Of a stretch of 64,000 nucleotides of DNA, positions 14,681 through 28,600 are shown one piece after another (the first letter of the stretch is position 1; each line of letters starts with the position of its first letter). The position numbers and the translations under genes are program-made. The DNA is from Rhea pennata (Eukaryota; Chordata; Aves; Rheiformes; Rheidae): the NCBI RefSeq assembly GCF_028389875.1, contig NC_084702.1, positions 72,203,582-72,267,581 of the forward strand, written 5' to 3'. A model generated the notes under the pieces. The model saw only the letters and a program-made list of their open reading frames with translations, did no database searches and was not told where the DNA came from.

Positions 14681-16671
14681 AATCACAGAATTGTGAAAAA
14701 TTAAGCAGAGAGTATTTGGAGATCTAAAAATCAAGATTCCCAAGTATATTTCTTGTGCTTCTTCATTTCAACAGATCCATTTACTCTTGCTTCATGACTG
14801 CTTATCATGAAGTTAGCACTCAAGTGGATACTTCAGCAGTAGTTATCAAACATGGTTGTTGAAAAGTTGAGTGCTTTAAGCTTTGATCTATGGAGGAAAT
14901 GCAGTACGTCAGGTAGAAGAAAAGGGTAAGTGTTGGGATGTCCTGATTTGTAAATGGAAAGCACTGTAAAGCCTTTCTCATTAAAACTGCTCTTTGGGAC
15001 ATTCCTTGAAGACTTCTAGGGCCTGCTACATAGAGATCCGTCTACCTGTCCAGCAGTGTTGAACACTGTAGTCATCCAAGTTTGATGCCCTTGGTCCTCA
15101 GAGATTTCCAGAGGCAGAGTGACTCGTGGGAACCATCTGCACAGACACTGACTTTCACTTTGTTCCTTTGGTCCAACAATGTTTGGAGACATTTTTAGTT
15201 ACCAAAACCTTCTCTGAGACAAGTTAGGGAGGTCATTTTAGTTGGTCGATCTTAGTCGGTGGCTTTGCTTGGAGGCTGTCACATATACCTGGTAGATGTG
15301 AACTCTCTCAGGAATGCTTTACCAGGTCCCCAACAGCTTACACTGTCATCAGTGTACATCTGTCATCTTCCTAAGCATTTCCTAAGCTTCTGTGGTCTGT
15401 GCAGTTGACCAGATTGTGGACCAAGCAGTGATTTTAAGTATGATTTTCTGCAAGGTCAACCAAAGTAAGCAGAGTGCATTCGACATTCAAAGTAAAGTAA
15501 GAAAACCATATAGGCACTGTTCTAAGCACCGAGGCCTTTGGCATGCACCAAGTTTGATAGGTTTTAGCCCCAAATTGTACCTCTCTGTGTTACTGGAATT
15601 GCTATTCTCAAAGAGAAAAATTTCATTATTAGCATTTGAGAAATAATTCTCAAGCTGTCACCCTGCCACAGAAGAGAATCAGCCCGGAGCAGCAGGCCAC
15701 ATGCTGCTGCAAAGCACCATCATCAGCACGGACAGAACAGAGGCACTTTGTTGGGGCTCACGTTTATTCCAGTCCACTGATTTTAAGCATCAAATTGATT
15801 CAATTTACAGAAGAAAAGACTTTCTGTCCCCAGTTTCTGATACTGTGCTCTCCAGAAGGATGTGAAGGATGTGGAAGAGCAAAGGCTGTATGTGCCTTTC
15901 CCACTGGAGGTTGTCGCAGAGATGATGCCCTCAGAACTGCTCTGACAGCACTGTCAGCGTGGCCAGGAGGGGAGGTGCAGCTCGCTCTCCCATATAGATT
16001 GCTGGCCCCTGTGGAGCTGGTAGAAGGAAACCTTGTTACTGTCATGGGACTGAGCCAATGTGACTTAAGATATCTGGGGAATGGATGCAGACAATAGAAA
16101 AATGCCAGCTAGAGTTGTTTTTCTTGTTCCCTTTTTTTTTTTTTAATCTCTCTGTGCTACAAGTCGGGGAACATCTCCTCACTCAACTGGCTTTGCTGCG
16201 TTTTGTGTTGGGAAATTATGATTCCTCCTCTCTCCTTCCCCAGATACATATTGCCCCAGCAGATCCTAATGCTCCAGAATTTTTGCTCCAGTGTCATCTC
16301 CAGAAAGGATGAGGCCGTCAGTCCCTGGGCTTCCTCCACGTGTCTGATGGTGGTGAACTAGAGAGAAGTTAAGGCTGTTTGATTCCCTAAAGCCTGGCAT
16401 TATCCTTCTGTTCACCTCGCAAGTGCAACTGTGAGCAGCCACAAAAGCCCGTTGAAAGCAGAGGGTATTTTCTGCCACCCTTTCCCTCTGCTCATAGCTT
16501 TTCCCAGCCCTCTTTGAGCACTGCATGAGCCAGAATCACTGAGGTGGAGAGACTATGATGAAATCTGGATGGTAAGGCTATTTCTGTTTGAATCTTGGCA
16601 AAAGCCAGGCTCTCTCTAGCATATTGTGTATGAGAAAGAGATTCTAGGCTTTAGAGAGTTAATCAACAGCG

Positions 16672-16722
16672 TGCGTGTGTGCGTGTCTGTGTGTATCTGT
16701 GTGTATGGTGTATGTGTGGCTG
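16672..16722 (+). repeat. Imperfect GT microsatellite
   Basis: An interrupted run of GT/GC dinucleotides (gcgtgcgtgtgtgcgtgtc, then gtgtgtatctgtgtgtatgg). It is short and degenerate, and any ORF across it is a compositional accident. Confidence 0.85.
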
Positions 16723-19700
16723 CTTCGTCCTCCCTGCAATTCCTTGGACGACTTCTCCCAGGGGAACTGGTACCTCATTCCCCAACACTGTCTCCTGCAG
16801 ATGCTCCAGCCTGTGCATTCAGAGAGAATTTCTGATGTTGCTTCTCACTGAAGTTCTCTCCAAGAGAATAATCCCATTACCCTTATTTTCGGTCCCTAGA
16901 GTAATTTGAGAAGCAGTATTGCTTAAGGTTGCTGATACTTGTATAGAAAGAAACAATGAGACAAAAAGATTATAATTCGTATTATTAGCCCAGCATGCAG
17001 TTGGTTGGTAATGGAAATCTCTATTCTTGATTCAAAAGAAATTATGAGCAAGCAAATCAGTGTTTCTTTAAAAAAAATTACCCCCCCCCCAAAAAAAACA
17101 AGCTTATATATCAGCAAAGGCTCTCTCAAATACCACCATGCCTTAAGATGACAGTCCCCAGCTCCTCATTTCTTCTGGTCTAAATTACAGTCTGCAGAGT
17201 TTTGTTCCTTCTGCATCCTGCTGCCCAGCCCACCAGCAGATGCGTGGTACCCAGCCAGCTTCTCCCCACTGCTGAGTCCTCCTCTCTCCCCTTCCCTTCA
17301 CTTCACCTCTACCTGTCCATCCAGCAGCACCACCTGGTTGAAGGGCAGGCAGGTCATTTGCCGTAAAGTCCTTTGAAAGGGGTTGGAATTAGCACTGGCT
17401 CTGGCAAAATTGCATGTTTTTTATCAGAAAAGAAAGCCTAACCTTTATCATTCCACTTTTTCATCATTAAATTCTATCTGCTTTCTCTGTGCTTAAGTAG
17501 ATGTATGTAAAAGTTAAAACTGTTGTAGATCTTAATTATTAAAACATAATTCAAACTGAAGCTGGAATCAACAAGAGCTGTACATCACTGAAACAGCTGC
17601 GATTTTAGCTGCCAGTACTGCTTACGCACAGTCTGTTTTCTGTCTTAATTTCCTGAGGCAAGGAACTATGCCTTATACACACACTCATTATTTCCTTAAT
17701 GCTACTGCAGTAAAACCTTGCTTGCTGAGGCACTCAGGCTGTTTCTCTCCTCTTCTACTCTTACAACTCTTACGTTCCTCTCATTTCACCTGCAACTCAG
17801 CCAAACATGCGGCTATACCATGATAAAGCTTATATTTACTTATAGTTGACAATTTTAGCTCATGAATTGTGCCAAGCGAGATTTGCATATGCATGCACCA
17901 TGACCCAGTGCAAACCTGACTGCAGCATTTAAGAGACACAGAAATTACAGTGATCTTAGTATTGCTTTTGTTTGCCTCCTCCTTTTTGTCTTAGCAATAT
18001 TGTAGAAAATTCTTAGCTAATGATCTTTTGATAAGCAAATCCAAGTTGGTACTTTTCCTCCCTTCACTGATATGGCTGGCCGTCAGGGAGGAAGGTAAAA
18101 ATGTCAGTCTGCCAGAATTTCTGCCTCACTGGGTCGTTTAGCAGAGCGGGTCAGGTAGCAGGGACTCTGCAGCTGCAGCGTTGTGAGCACTCTCGTTTAG
18201 TGGTATCATGGAGACAGCACACAGCCGGGAGGCACCGTCAGACACCTCCCCTGCCTGTTCTTTGGAGGAGGTGGACTCATTTGCCAATTAATAGGATCTC
18301 ATCAGGACCTTGGCGGAGGTGCGATAGAGAAATTCCTCCTGAAACAGGGAAAGAAGCTGAGTCTGTGCGATAAGATTAGGAACATGGTGAGTGAAACAAA
18401 GGGTCTGACATCCAGAATCTCGTTTATATCTTCCTCCCCTTTCCTCAGCCTCCCTTTTGCAGTCCCCAGAGCAATGTTAAACCTTGCTCAGGTTAGCTGT
18501 GCTTTGGCACCCCTTCTCTGTCAGTCAGGTTGTCTGCGGTGTGTGGCTGTGAGTGACAGCCACAGTGCAACCAGCAGTGAGTGACGCTAGGAGGGTACTG
18601 CCATAACCACAACCCTGAGCAAGCACTCCAGCCACTACCAGCTTGTGTCTGCAAACCACTTTTGAGCATCATTCCCTTATGTACTATCCTAATAAAAGAA
18701 AGATTTAAAATATGTCAGCATTAAAATACTTCCAAAATCCTAAACTCGTTGACATCACACATCAGAGTTTTATTATAGGAGTTATCATCATCTTTACCTG
18801 TACAGTATTGTTATCTTCAGCACCGGTCAGGTTCGTGCTTGAGCCACTTTGAACTCTCTCTAACACCAGCATTGCAGCATCTCTGACTTTAGCTCAATAG
18901 CACACTTATCTGATTTCCAGCCATGGGTATCTGTTTTTGGGGATGACATCCTTCATCGCCCAGCTGTGCTTCCCTCAAAACAGCACTCAAAACAGCCAGC
19001 AGCCAGCAAGCTTGGGCCCAGAAAGCTCCTTTCATGCTGTCTTTCAAGCCCCTTTCTCAGGGGTTTCACAGGGACATCAGCTTTCTCTGGACAGTCTTGT
19101 TTCTCTCCGCCATCCAAGGCATGGCTGTATTTTGCCACCAGTCCCCTTGAGAGGTGGAAGGAAAAGGCAACTCAGTCCTTCATCCCATCTATGGGAGGAG
19201 GAGGACAGAGAAGCATGGAATAACATCTTCCCTACCCATCCTCTCCCAAGCTGCAGGAGTACTGCAATTGCCAAGGCAGCTGACACCAAAACTACAGTGA
19301 CGGGCTGTTGCTCCAAAACCCTTTCCTTCCTGTTCTGGCCAGCAAGTCTTTCTAGGTAACAGAAAGTGTCGTCAGGCTCTTGGGAGGTCATAGGCCCATT
19401 GCTCCCTGCCTGAGAAAGGATATAGGAGGTCCCTTGAAGATGGAAAAAGCATTTGTGATAGTTTGGGACAAATTCCTGAGCCCACTTCTGTTTTCTCCTC
19501 CAAGCAGGGTCAGAGCTGGAAGAGGAAGGCCGTAGAGTCCTGGCCCCCCCCTTGCCAGGGCACTGCACACAGAGTAGAATGCAACCTGGCTAGCTCTGTG
19601 CTTCAGATCATGCAGCAAAGGGTGGAAAACCAGAGGTGAAGCCAGGAGCTTACTCTGAGCCCTCTGCAAAGAGAAAAAAAAAGAGGACTTCCTGCTTCTC

Positions 19701-22517
19701 TCTCGAGGAGGGCCAGCTACCCAAATCCATATGAGAGCAACGCATGTGTCAAAATGGCAAGCTAGACTCTTTGAGAACATACTTACAAGGTCTGCTGCTG
19801 CCCTAGATAAACTGTGGCTGCTTCTCTCCATGCTGTCTGGCAAGGTACTAAAGAGAGGAACAGGAGTATTTTAGCTGCACCGGGTGTAAATACCAGGCTG
19901 TTATCCTGGGCAGTCCCAGTGGGCCACCATGCCCCAGTGATCTGGCAGCAGCCCCCCATGCCACCCAGACAGCTTTCACAGGTACCTCTGCAGCAAGAGA
20001 GAGAAGCATCGTGGCATGCCACACAGAAGGGCTCGCGCGGAGATCCCACACCCTGCTCCAAGAGCAAATGTACTGTGTTAGGGGCCAGTATCCCTCTGAA
20101 ATAGAACTCCTGCCAACTTAATTAACAAAAGCTTAATCAGCAGATTGGTTAATTATAAACTTATTAAATAACTAATTGAGCTCTAAGGCTGCTTGTCAAA
20201 TTTCCAGACAATGGAAATCTCACTAACAGAGAGATCAGGTTGGTAATCCTGTTACGGGAGCAGGCCAGCCGGCAGGAAGGCTCTCTAGCAGGGCTGCTGC
20301 TTTTCCAAGTACCGGGAACTCAGGCTGATAAACTGAATAGCAGGAAGGGCACCCTGGGCGGTGCATATCCTGTTCTCCCACAAAGATGCATAGTAAACAG
20401 GCAATCCGTCTAATGAAATGACGCTTTAAAACCTTCTTTTAGCTGGTAAAATACCTGTAGGGCTGCATGGCAAAGTTAATAACACTCTTTCTTTCCCTTT
20501 TCCAGGAAAGAGAGTAGTAAGTGCTATACTGCTGAGCAGGGATTTGTGAAAGCATGAGAAAATGAGGAGCATCCATTCATTAACCAGCCTGGTTGGATTT
20601 TGCCTTCATTTTATTAGGTAGAAAATGTAGAATTTTGTTTGTAATGCATAGGGTTATAGAAAAACTATCCAGCAGGTGATAAAACTGAATGAATCAAATA
20701 TTTGCTGTTTTGCTATTAAAGAGAGGCCAGAAATGTGGCAGCAGCTGTAAGCTACAGTCCAGTACAGGGAAGAGGAAAAGTCCAAAGATCCCTTCCAAGC
20801 AGGATGCTGGAGTCAGCGCCCTGTGAGATCCCTTCCAATCCTGCATGCTGCCTGCAGCATTAGCACTTCTGTCCTTGTTTGTTTTGGCTACTGTGGGGAT
20901 GCAACAAGTCATTCCAAGCAGTGGTATCTGCCAGCCAGTGAAAGCTTCCCCAGCTACATTTCTAGAACAAATTAAATCTATAATTTTTATAGACTATAAA
21001 ATACATGCTCTCTGCTGTAGACCTCTCATTTATTATGTATTTTAGACTCATGCAAGCATGTAAATTTGGTTAAGTGTGTATGCAGTTCAAGCCTACTTAT
21101 GTCAGGCTCTATTCAAGTGTTTTTTATATAAATGTGCTCTATAGATTGATCTCCTCTGTAGCTGGAGGCCATGAATATTTCTTAAAATCTTTTGGCTGAG
21201 CAAGTTTTTACTGTCTATGCATTGCACTCTTAGTGCACACAATGCTTACTACATGCACTGGCTACCTTAATGCTTCTTCATAGACCATCAGGACTCATTA
21301 CATAACAAAACTGATGTGCACTAATATTAAATCTGTTAATTTGCATAGGAGACACTTTAAATGAAGAGAGCTGTTATTGATAGTTAAATTTCATTTAATG
21401 GACTACTTTCTTTTTTTTCTTCTTCTTTTTTTATCTGATACACCATACAGCAGACTCAGGCCAAGCAAATGAGTTTGGCTTAAACCTGTATTCAGCTGAG
21501 TAGAAATTGTGAGTGTGCAACTGCAGAAGTTCTTTCCAGATAAAATAACTTAATTTTCTCCGTCCCTTTAAAATATTTCAAGGGAGAGAGTAGTTCTAAT
21601 TTATGTGTTATATTTTGTAGAGTTCAATTTATAAACTGAAACTTTTCGGCTAGCCTTGTCAGTTTGCAAACACTCCCCCAGATATCCAGCTTTGCTATTC
21701 TGGCTGGTAGGAAGCATATTCTTTCAAAAGTACTTTAAAATACCAAATAAATCCCTTTTGAAAGGTAAATGTTAAAGAAGAAAAAAATACATTTAAATAA
21801 AACTGACGCAATTTGTGCCTTTCAGTTTTGACAGTAGTGGATGAGGCAGGGAACTGGGAGCCAGGAATCTCAGTTCTTTACTTCCCTGCTGCTATAGATG
21901 CTTTAGGTAGCTTTAAGGTAAACCAATTAACTGGTTTCTCCCATTACTAAAACATATCTTCACTTTTCACAAAGATGGTTCATGCTTATGCCATGCCACC
22001 AAGTAAAATGTTCTTTGTAAATAGTAATAGTACATTCTTTCGCTGAAGTTTTCTTTGCTAGGTAGCTAATCGCACTGCATGCCCTGCTCTCTCTACGCGT
22101 CAAAGCCCCATCATGGATCTAAACAGAAAAATCATTTCTTCCAATGATCCTATGAAGGTCAGATGTATGAGCTCTGGGGCTGGAGCAGTGTGCCTGGGCT
22201 AGCATGCTGCTAGCACGCTGCTGGAACGTAAAGCCACTTCTGGAGGCGGTTGTGGCTTAAGTAGATTACAGTTTTGGTCAGGTCTGGAGCAATCCTATGC
22301 TCCTCTGTGCTAAGGAATAGTGTGACACTGTGGTTCAGTATCTGCTTTCTGAATGGCACATGAATAGTAAGATCAGCCTGGCCATAAAGAAACCTCGCTG
22401 GAACTTGTGCAGCCAGCATTTTAGATGAGAGCGTTTCCAGCCCCAAGGCTTCCTGAGAAGCAGACCCATACTGCTGTGCATATAATTTACTAACTTCTTG
22501 TTGCAGTACCTTATATA

Positions 22518-22518
<1 letters not shown>

Positions 22519-22565
<47 letters not shown>
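22519..22565 (+). repeat. GT/TA microsatellite
   Basis: A short GT stretch runs into about 19 TA dinucleotides ending in tatattc. Such tracts vary in length between individuals and can extrude as cruciforms. Confidence 0.97.
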
Positions 22566-22566
<1 letters not shown>

Positions 22567-22575
22567 TATAATATT

Positions 22576-22622
22576 CTTAACTTCTAAATTAAGTTAACTT
22601 CTATTCTATATTAGAAGTTAAG
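22576..22622. repeat. Perfect 12-bp inverted repeat
   Basis: The arm CTTAACTTCTAA at 22576-22587 is matched by its exact reverse complement at 22611-22622 with a 23-bp loop. It lies just right of the TA microsatellite, so the whole block could form secondary structure. No gene or terminator role is implied. Confidence 0.9.
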
Positions 22623-25600
22623 AGCTGCAGCCTCATTACTACCAGAAGAGTGTAAACATTGCCTTGTATTCCCTGGATCTTATACTAGTTCTGTGTCTGG
22701 TCAGACCTTCAGGGTAGCTTAAAACCACTCAAAGCCCATCTGTGTTTGTGCCAGCTCTCAGTTGTGCCAAGGGGACAAAATAGCAGACAGATCAGCAAAA
22801 CGTAAAGAAATGCAGCTACTTGGGTGCTTAAAACATTGGTCCAAGAGGGACCTTTGAACACAGGTCCCTTTGAATATGCCTGCTCTTGCTAATCAAGTCT
22901 CACAATTAGACATAGTTCACTGATTTCCCCAAGTGTGACTGGGTCAGCAAAAATGAGATACTTCAGCTGAAAATACTGGGGTCTGCAGAACTGGCCCAAG
23001 TTTGTAGCTAGATAGTAGTCTAACCCTTGCTTATCAGAAGACTTTTCTGAAGCTGGATGAAATAGTCATATTTCAAGCAGACTGTTCTGAATAATCAACA
23101 CCGGGGCTCAGTGCAGATCATCTTTAAACCGGATTCCCTATATTCAGAGCAGGGAACTGGACACAGACAGATCTTTTTCTTTCCTGCTGCTCCTGTTTAG
23201 TAAAAAAAATCACTTTCTTTTGTCTTCTGATGTGGGGAGGCAGAGCCATCAACTGTGCTAATGCTACCCATGTGGTCCCAAACACTCTCCAAATCTCTGC
23301 AGGGAGCACAGCCCTCATCGAGATCAGTGTAGCCACACCAGACAGGATTCTTTTACTTTCCTTGCTGTACAGCCCTCCTCAGTGTGCATGCAAAGCTCCT
23401 ATTGATGGGCACATTCAGGGAAATGTACCCTGAAACCTCTCCAAGAAGTGACACAATCTTAGCTGACAAATACTCTCTGTCAGAGGTGAAAGTTAGTGAA
23501 GGTTTCAGTGTTGACTAGATGAATGCTAATGTCCTGGAGCTAAATGATGTGGTGAGCTGAAACTGGGACTTGGGTTTGAAGTGGAGGTTGTAGTCAGCAT
23601 TTCGTTCTTTCTCCCTCCTTTTGCTCATGACTCTGTTGATCATTCAGCAGGATGTGAACAGACAGGTTAATTTTATTTACTGTGTATTTTAAATTCTCAA
23701 TTTACTTGAGAAAGTAGAATTCGTTAGGGAGTTACTGCAGTCCTCAAAATCTGAAATGGTCTCACTTGGCAGCGGAGGACACAGGGGCAAATAGCTCCAA
23801 AAATCTCGTTTCATAGATTTTTAAGTTGAAAAACACAATTTTATCAAACAAAATTCATTTCTCTTTGTCTTCCCACCACATGAAGTCCCATGGACCAACC
23901 CCGTAATATCCCCATAGCAGGAAGCTCTGTCTCCTCCTAGTCAGGCAGGCTCAAAAGCAATAGTTAGTGAGGTTCAGTTCACGACTCTCAGCAGACAGAG
24001 AGGAGCAGCCAGTGCCTGAGTGCTTCCAGCCCACAGTGCAAAGGAAGCAAATCAGCCTAATCTGACACTGAACGGCTTTTGTCGTCAGGCTGCTGCAAAC
24101 GAGGAGGATGCGCGCAGTTGAGCACCGTGGCTCAGCTGAGAAGCAGCAACATATGCTACGCCACAGTGCTGCCTCCACTCCCAGCTGTCTGACCATAGCT
24201 GGAGCCAGTATCTAGGGAGAAATGGCAAGCATAGATTTGGGATGGGGGGGGGAGACGTCTAACCTCAGCATTGCTCTTCAAAATAGCACAGGCTAATGTT
24301 TACCATGCTTCTGAGTTGTCTGCTTAATATTTGCAAAATGAGCAGCTCTGCAGGAGACAGAAGCGTATGGCTACCCTTGCCATTTCTGCTTTCAGGCAGA
24401 GCATAGACAAAACCAGCTCCACACGCGGCAATGTACACGAAAGAAACTGCTCAGTATTTCATTTTTGAAAGACAGGAAATAGTTAGAAAAAACAGTTATT
24501 AAAACTGGTTATGCTTTCTTTAAAGACTGAAACCTGTTAATTGTAAGGATTTATTCAAGTCCAATTTTTTACATAGCCACGTTCATATAAGTGCATTTTG
24601 CATCATATTCTCCATTACCTATCATGCCTCATCATAAAGGAACTAGAGACATCCAGCCAACTCAACAGGTAACCATTTTAAATTGCATTGAGTAATACAG
24701 ATTGGTTTGAACTCATTCTTTGAGGCTTTGTTAGATCAGTATCTTAACATCCAGCGATAAGCTGATCTTTGCTCCTTTATGTTTATGAGTTATTGCCATA
24801 TTATAGAAAGCTCCTTGGGCTTTCCTGATTGTTTTCATGTCACAGTAGAGCTTGCCTTGAAGAGCACTTGGTGTAGATTCTGAATGGGACAAGTGGGGTC
24901 AGAAACAGAAGAGGCTAGAGTCAGGCTAGCACAAAGGCTTATTCATCAAGTGGATTCATCTTCTTTCTTTAAAGGTTTTAGCATTGTAAGGAGGCAAAGT
25001 GCCTCAAAGATGGAGTGACAAGGTGGGCAAGAAAGGGGAGATGAGATGTAATGGGGCAATTGGCAGGCCTGCAAAAAGGCTGCCCCCTTGTACTGTTTAG
25101 AGCAGTGTAGTGGTGCCAGAATGATCCTGGGGGCACACACACGCGTATGCCCACATACATATACATGCTGCTCCATGTGCTCCTCTTCTGATACAATGTC
25201 CAATATTAGCCTAAGTGGATCTGGTGCAGAGAAATTCCCCGGTGCATCAGGTTGGAAGCACTGTCTCTGTCTCTGTACTCCGATCTTTCCACTGAAACAA
25301 AAGCTAATGGTGCTCGGCCACGCTCAAGCGTGGAGCTGGGTGGATTACTTGAATAAAACTACCCTGCTAACGATTAGGCAGGAATTCCTAATTGAGCATA
25401 TTTCTTAATGTCGGAGGCACTTGCAGGCTGCTTCATACCCTCTCGACTTCTGCTCAATCATGCTTCTTTGAGGAAGTGCCTGGCTGTAAAATCAGTAAAT
25501 AGCTGGCAGGAAGCTGAATTTGGGTAAAGCTGTCTCTCCCCCAGTTATACCAGCTCTACCAACATTGCTAATGCCTGCCTGTTGGCTCTGCAAGCCATCA

Positions 25601-28600
25601 CCTCTGTACTCACAGCGTGCTCAGTCACCTGTAACTGCTTCAAGGGAAGGGGATGACAAACCACATAGGTGTGAACTTTTAGCTAAATGCTATCATAATA
25701 AAAAGTATTTCAGCTAAGTGAAATGGAAGCTGAACAACTCATTTCAAATACTTGGAAATGGAATGTAAGGAGCATTAGTGGAGCTCTGCTATTTTACTGC
25801 CCTTTTAACACTTAGTGGTTTCTCTGAAATAGCTGGAGAACAGCCTTGTCGCATTCTGGTTTCTGTATCTCCAAGTCTCTGTCACTCACCTGATGTGTTT
25901 ACTGTATCAGCTTTTTACTGATTGTCAGAGAGCAGACTCACAAGGCATGACATAACCAGCCTCTGAAAATCACTGACTTCCATTCCTTCATTTGTTCTTG
26001 TATGTCGCATTTTCTCTGAATTTGGCAGGAGTGCCTGTTAACAACTCATCTTCATTCTTCTGGTGCCTGAGAGTTGCCTGAGAGAATTAGACAATTTTGT
26101 GGAGTTGGAATCAATTTTCCAAAAGCTGCATTGCCTTTTTGGAAGCTCATTGCATGTACTGGAACATAGCGGGCAGCACAGACAGTCCCGAACATGGAGA
26201 GCCTTGTCATAACCAATGCCAGAAATTCCCAGGTGCTGAGGACAAGCTATGCCTGTACCATCTGCCCGATGTCTCAAGCTGAGCAGTGGCCTTGGGGCTG
26301 CAGGAAACCTGTGGGAACAGAAATCTCTTCCAAGCCCAGTGAGGAGTACTTTCCTACTTATACCTAGGCATAGGTATAGCTGACTAGTCTAGGACAACTC
26401 AGAAGGAAAGTCCTAACCATCATAATTACCCAGACATTTAGTTTCCTCATTTCAAAATAGGTTTAGTGGAGCTGGCTCAGTGAAGGGTTGTGATGTTGGG
26501 ATTCATGCTCATTTGGGCATACCATCAGCCACCATGAGGCAGACTTGAAAGAAAGATGTTGTTTACTTATCATGACTAGCTTGTGGTCCCTTCTCTCACC
26601 CTCTTTTGACTGTATTTGTTTATGTGTTTGATTGCAGCTTCTATGAAACTACTTTAATTTGTAAATTGACAGTTTTTTTGTTAAAATGCTGGGCCCTGAA
26701 AGTAACATTTTCAGAAGTGCCTAAAGCAGTCACATTTCTAAAAAGGACTCAGGTATTTAGCATCTGGGGTCCTGGCCTTCAAACAGAAGTCTGGGGGCCA
26801 AAACCAAAAGACTTGGAAGCCCAGGAAAGAGTTCACTGCATAAAAATAGGGCTCACAAACTCCACCTATGAAGCAGTAGGGAACACCAAACAGAAAATGG
26901 GCCCCATTTTTCATGTGCATGAGGCTGGAATTTATAGTCCAGAATTACTTCAAAAGAGAGGCACCTAAACAATCCCTTGGGTGCAGGCAAGTGATGGCAG
27001 CAGTAATGGTTAATGATACTCAGCCTCAATGCCTGAAGTGACCCATACCTATCTCCATCACCTTCCCAGAGCTTTTCCTAACAACCCAGGGCTGGGTACA
27101 CCTCCCATTCCCTCTTGCAACTCCTCACTTTTGGGCTCAGCATTCATAGCATCCAAGAGGAAGCTGAACAGTTGTCTCAGGCTTAAGAAATTTGGCTGAG
27201 GACATGGGCATAGATGTGACAATGGCATTATGTTCTTACAGCATTTACATTGGTTTGGAAATGTTCACTCTCAGCCACTAAATAAGCAAAAGAAGGGGTT
27301 AAGTAGGTGACATCATGCAGATGCAGACACTGCGATAGCACTCCATAAGAACATGGAAGTAGTCACAGGAAGACCTATTGGAGAAAAGAGACACTTAGCT
27401 AATGTCCAGATTCGTCAACCCGATGAGTGATCTGAATTGGAAAATAGCATTAGTGTTGTACTGAGTAATCAATAGAAGGCAGAGAGTGCCAGTCCATTTA
27501 AAAAGCTCAGGCAGGCCTAACTGTCTTGACAGAAAATGAAACCCATAACCTTCTTTTAGAGTCAGGTGCGTTTGTGAATTATAAAGTCTTTTAAAGTGTT
27601 GGCAGCTTGTCTCGAGGATGTATATTAGTGGTCAGTGCTAGAGCTTTTGGTATAGATGGATGGAAGTCTTTTTATTTTTAAGGTTGTAAACATTTGCTTC
27701 CATAAAACCCTGCTTTATCCTGCTACGTCTGAATAGCAAAATTCATGTCGCCTGCAAAATACCAGGCTTTTATTCTGGAGACAAAGATAACCAATGCATT
27801 TGCAAGCTACAGTCAAGAGAAATTACCTTGATTTAAGGTTTTGACTTCGATCCTGTATCAGTTTCTTTGTAGCTCATGTCAGAGAGAGGTATTAGCCTGA
27901 TCCTTTTCCTGCCAACTTCGATGAGCATTTATTCACCCCTGCTGTCAACAGAAGCAGAACTGGACATGGCTTGTATGAGTATGTACTCCTCTCTGCAGGT
28001 TCCTCAGCCATGCTTATCACCACATATCTAAGGATCTCTGCTGGTTACTTGTCCCTCAAAAAAAGGCAGCTTTGGACATGTGTCCCCTGCACTTATCTTT
28101 ATGGAAAGGACAGAGTTTGCCCATCTTACTCTTGAAAGCTTACAGTTTTCCTAAGACTAGTAACAGGTGCTTTTCCCTCAAAAGGAATATAAAAACTTCT
28201 GCATGAAAAAAAAATAAAATAAAAACACATTTTACACACCACAGGGGAAGCAAAATCAAAACAAATTCACTATTCTGGTTCCCCAGGCAGCAGTTTGGTA
28301 AATCCCTGCTATTCAGGCATGGCACAAGAATAGTTTCCAACATTTTCTCACACTCTGGAGAGCTATATTTAACTGGGCCCTTTCCTTCATCATTAGTCTC
28401 ACACTGCTTTGCCCTGCAGGCCTCACCTGGCATTGCAGGATGAGGCTGAGGCAATTAGCTCAGCGTTTTGTGGCTAGCTGCTAACTCAACCCAACTAAGT
28501 TCCCCAAAGAAATGAGGAAGAAAATGGAATGAAGAAAATGAGTATCAAAACTTACAGAAAAAAAGGTGAGGATACAGGGAGGTCATCCTTCATATTCTAC

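Noticed and set aside
19077..19568. 163-codon minus-strand ORF in FAM219A intron 2
   Set aside because: Other frames and the opposite strand are open over the same DNA; no recognisable protein family.
20780..20840. CR1-like phrase gatcccttccaa occurring twice
   Set aside because: Too short and without the flanking CR1 blocks or terminal repeats.
26690..26770. Text resembling an ancient amniote interspersed repeat (ttcagaagtgcctaaa ... actcaggtattta)
   Set aside because: Similarity is from memory and too degenerate to delimit; a library search would decide.
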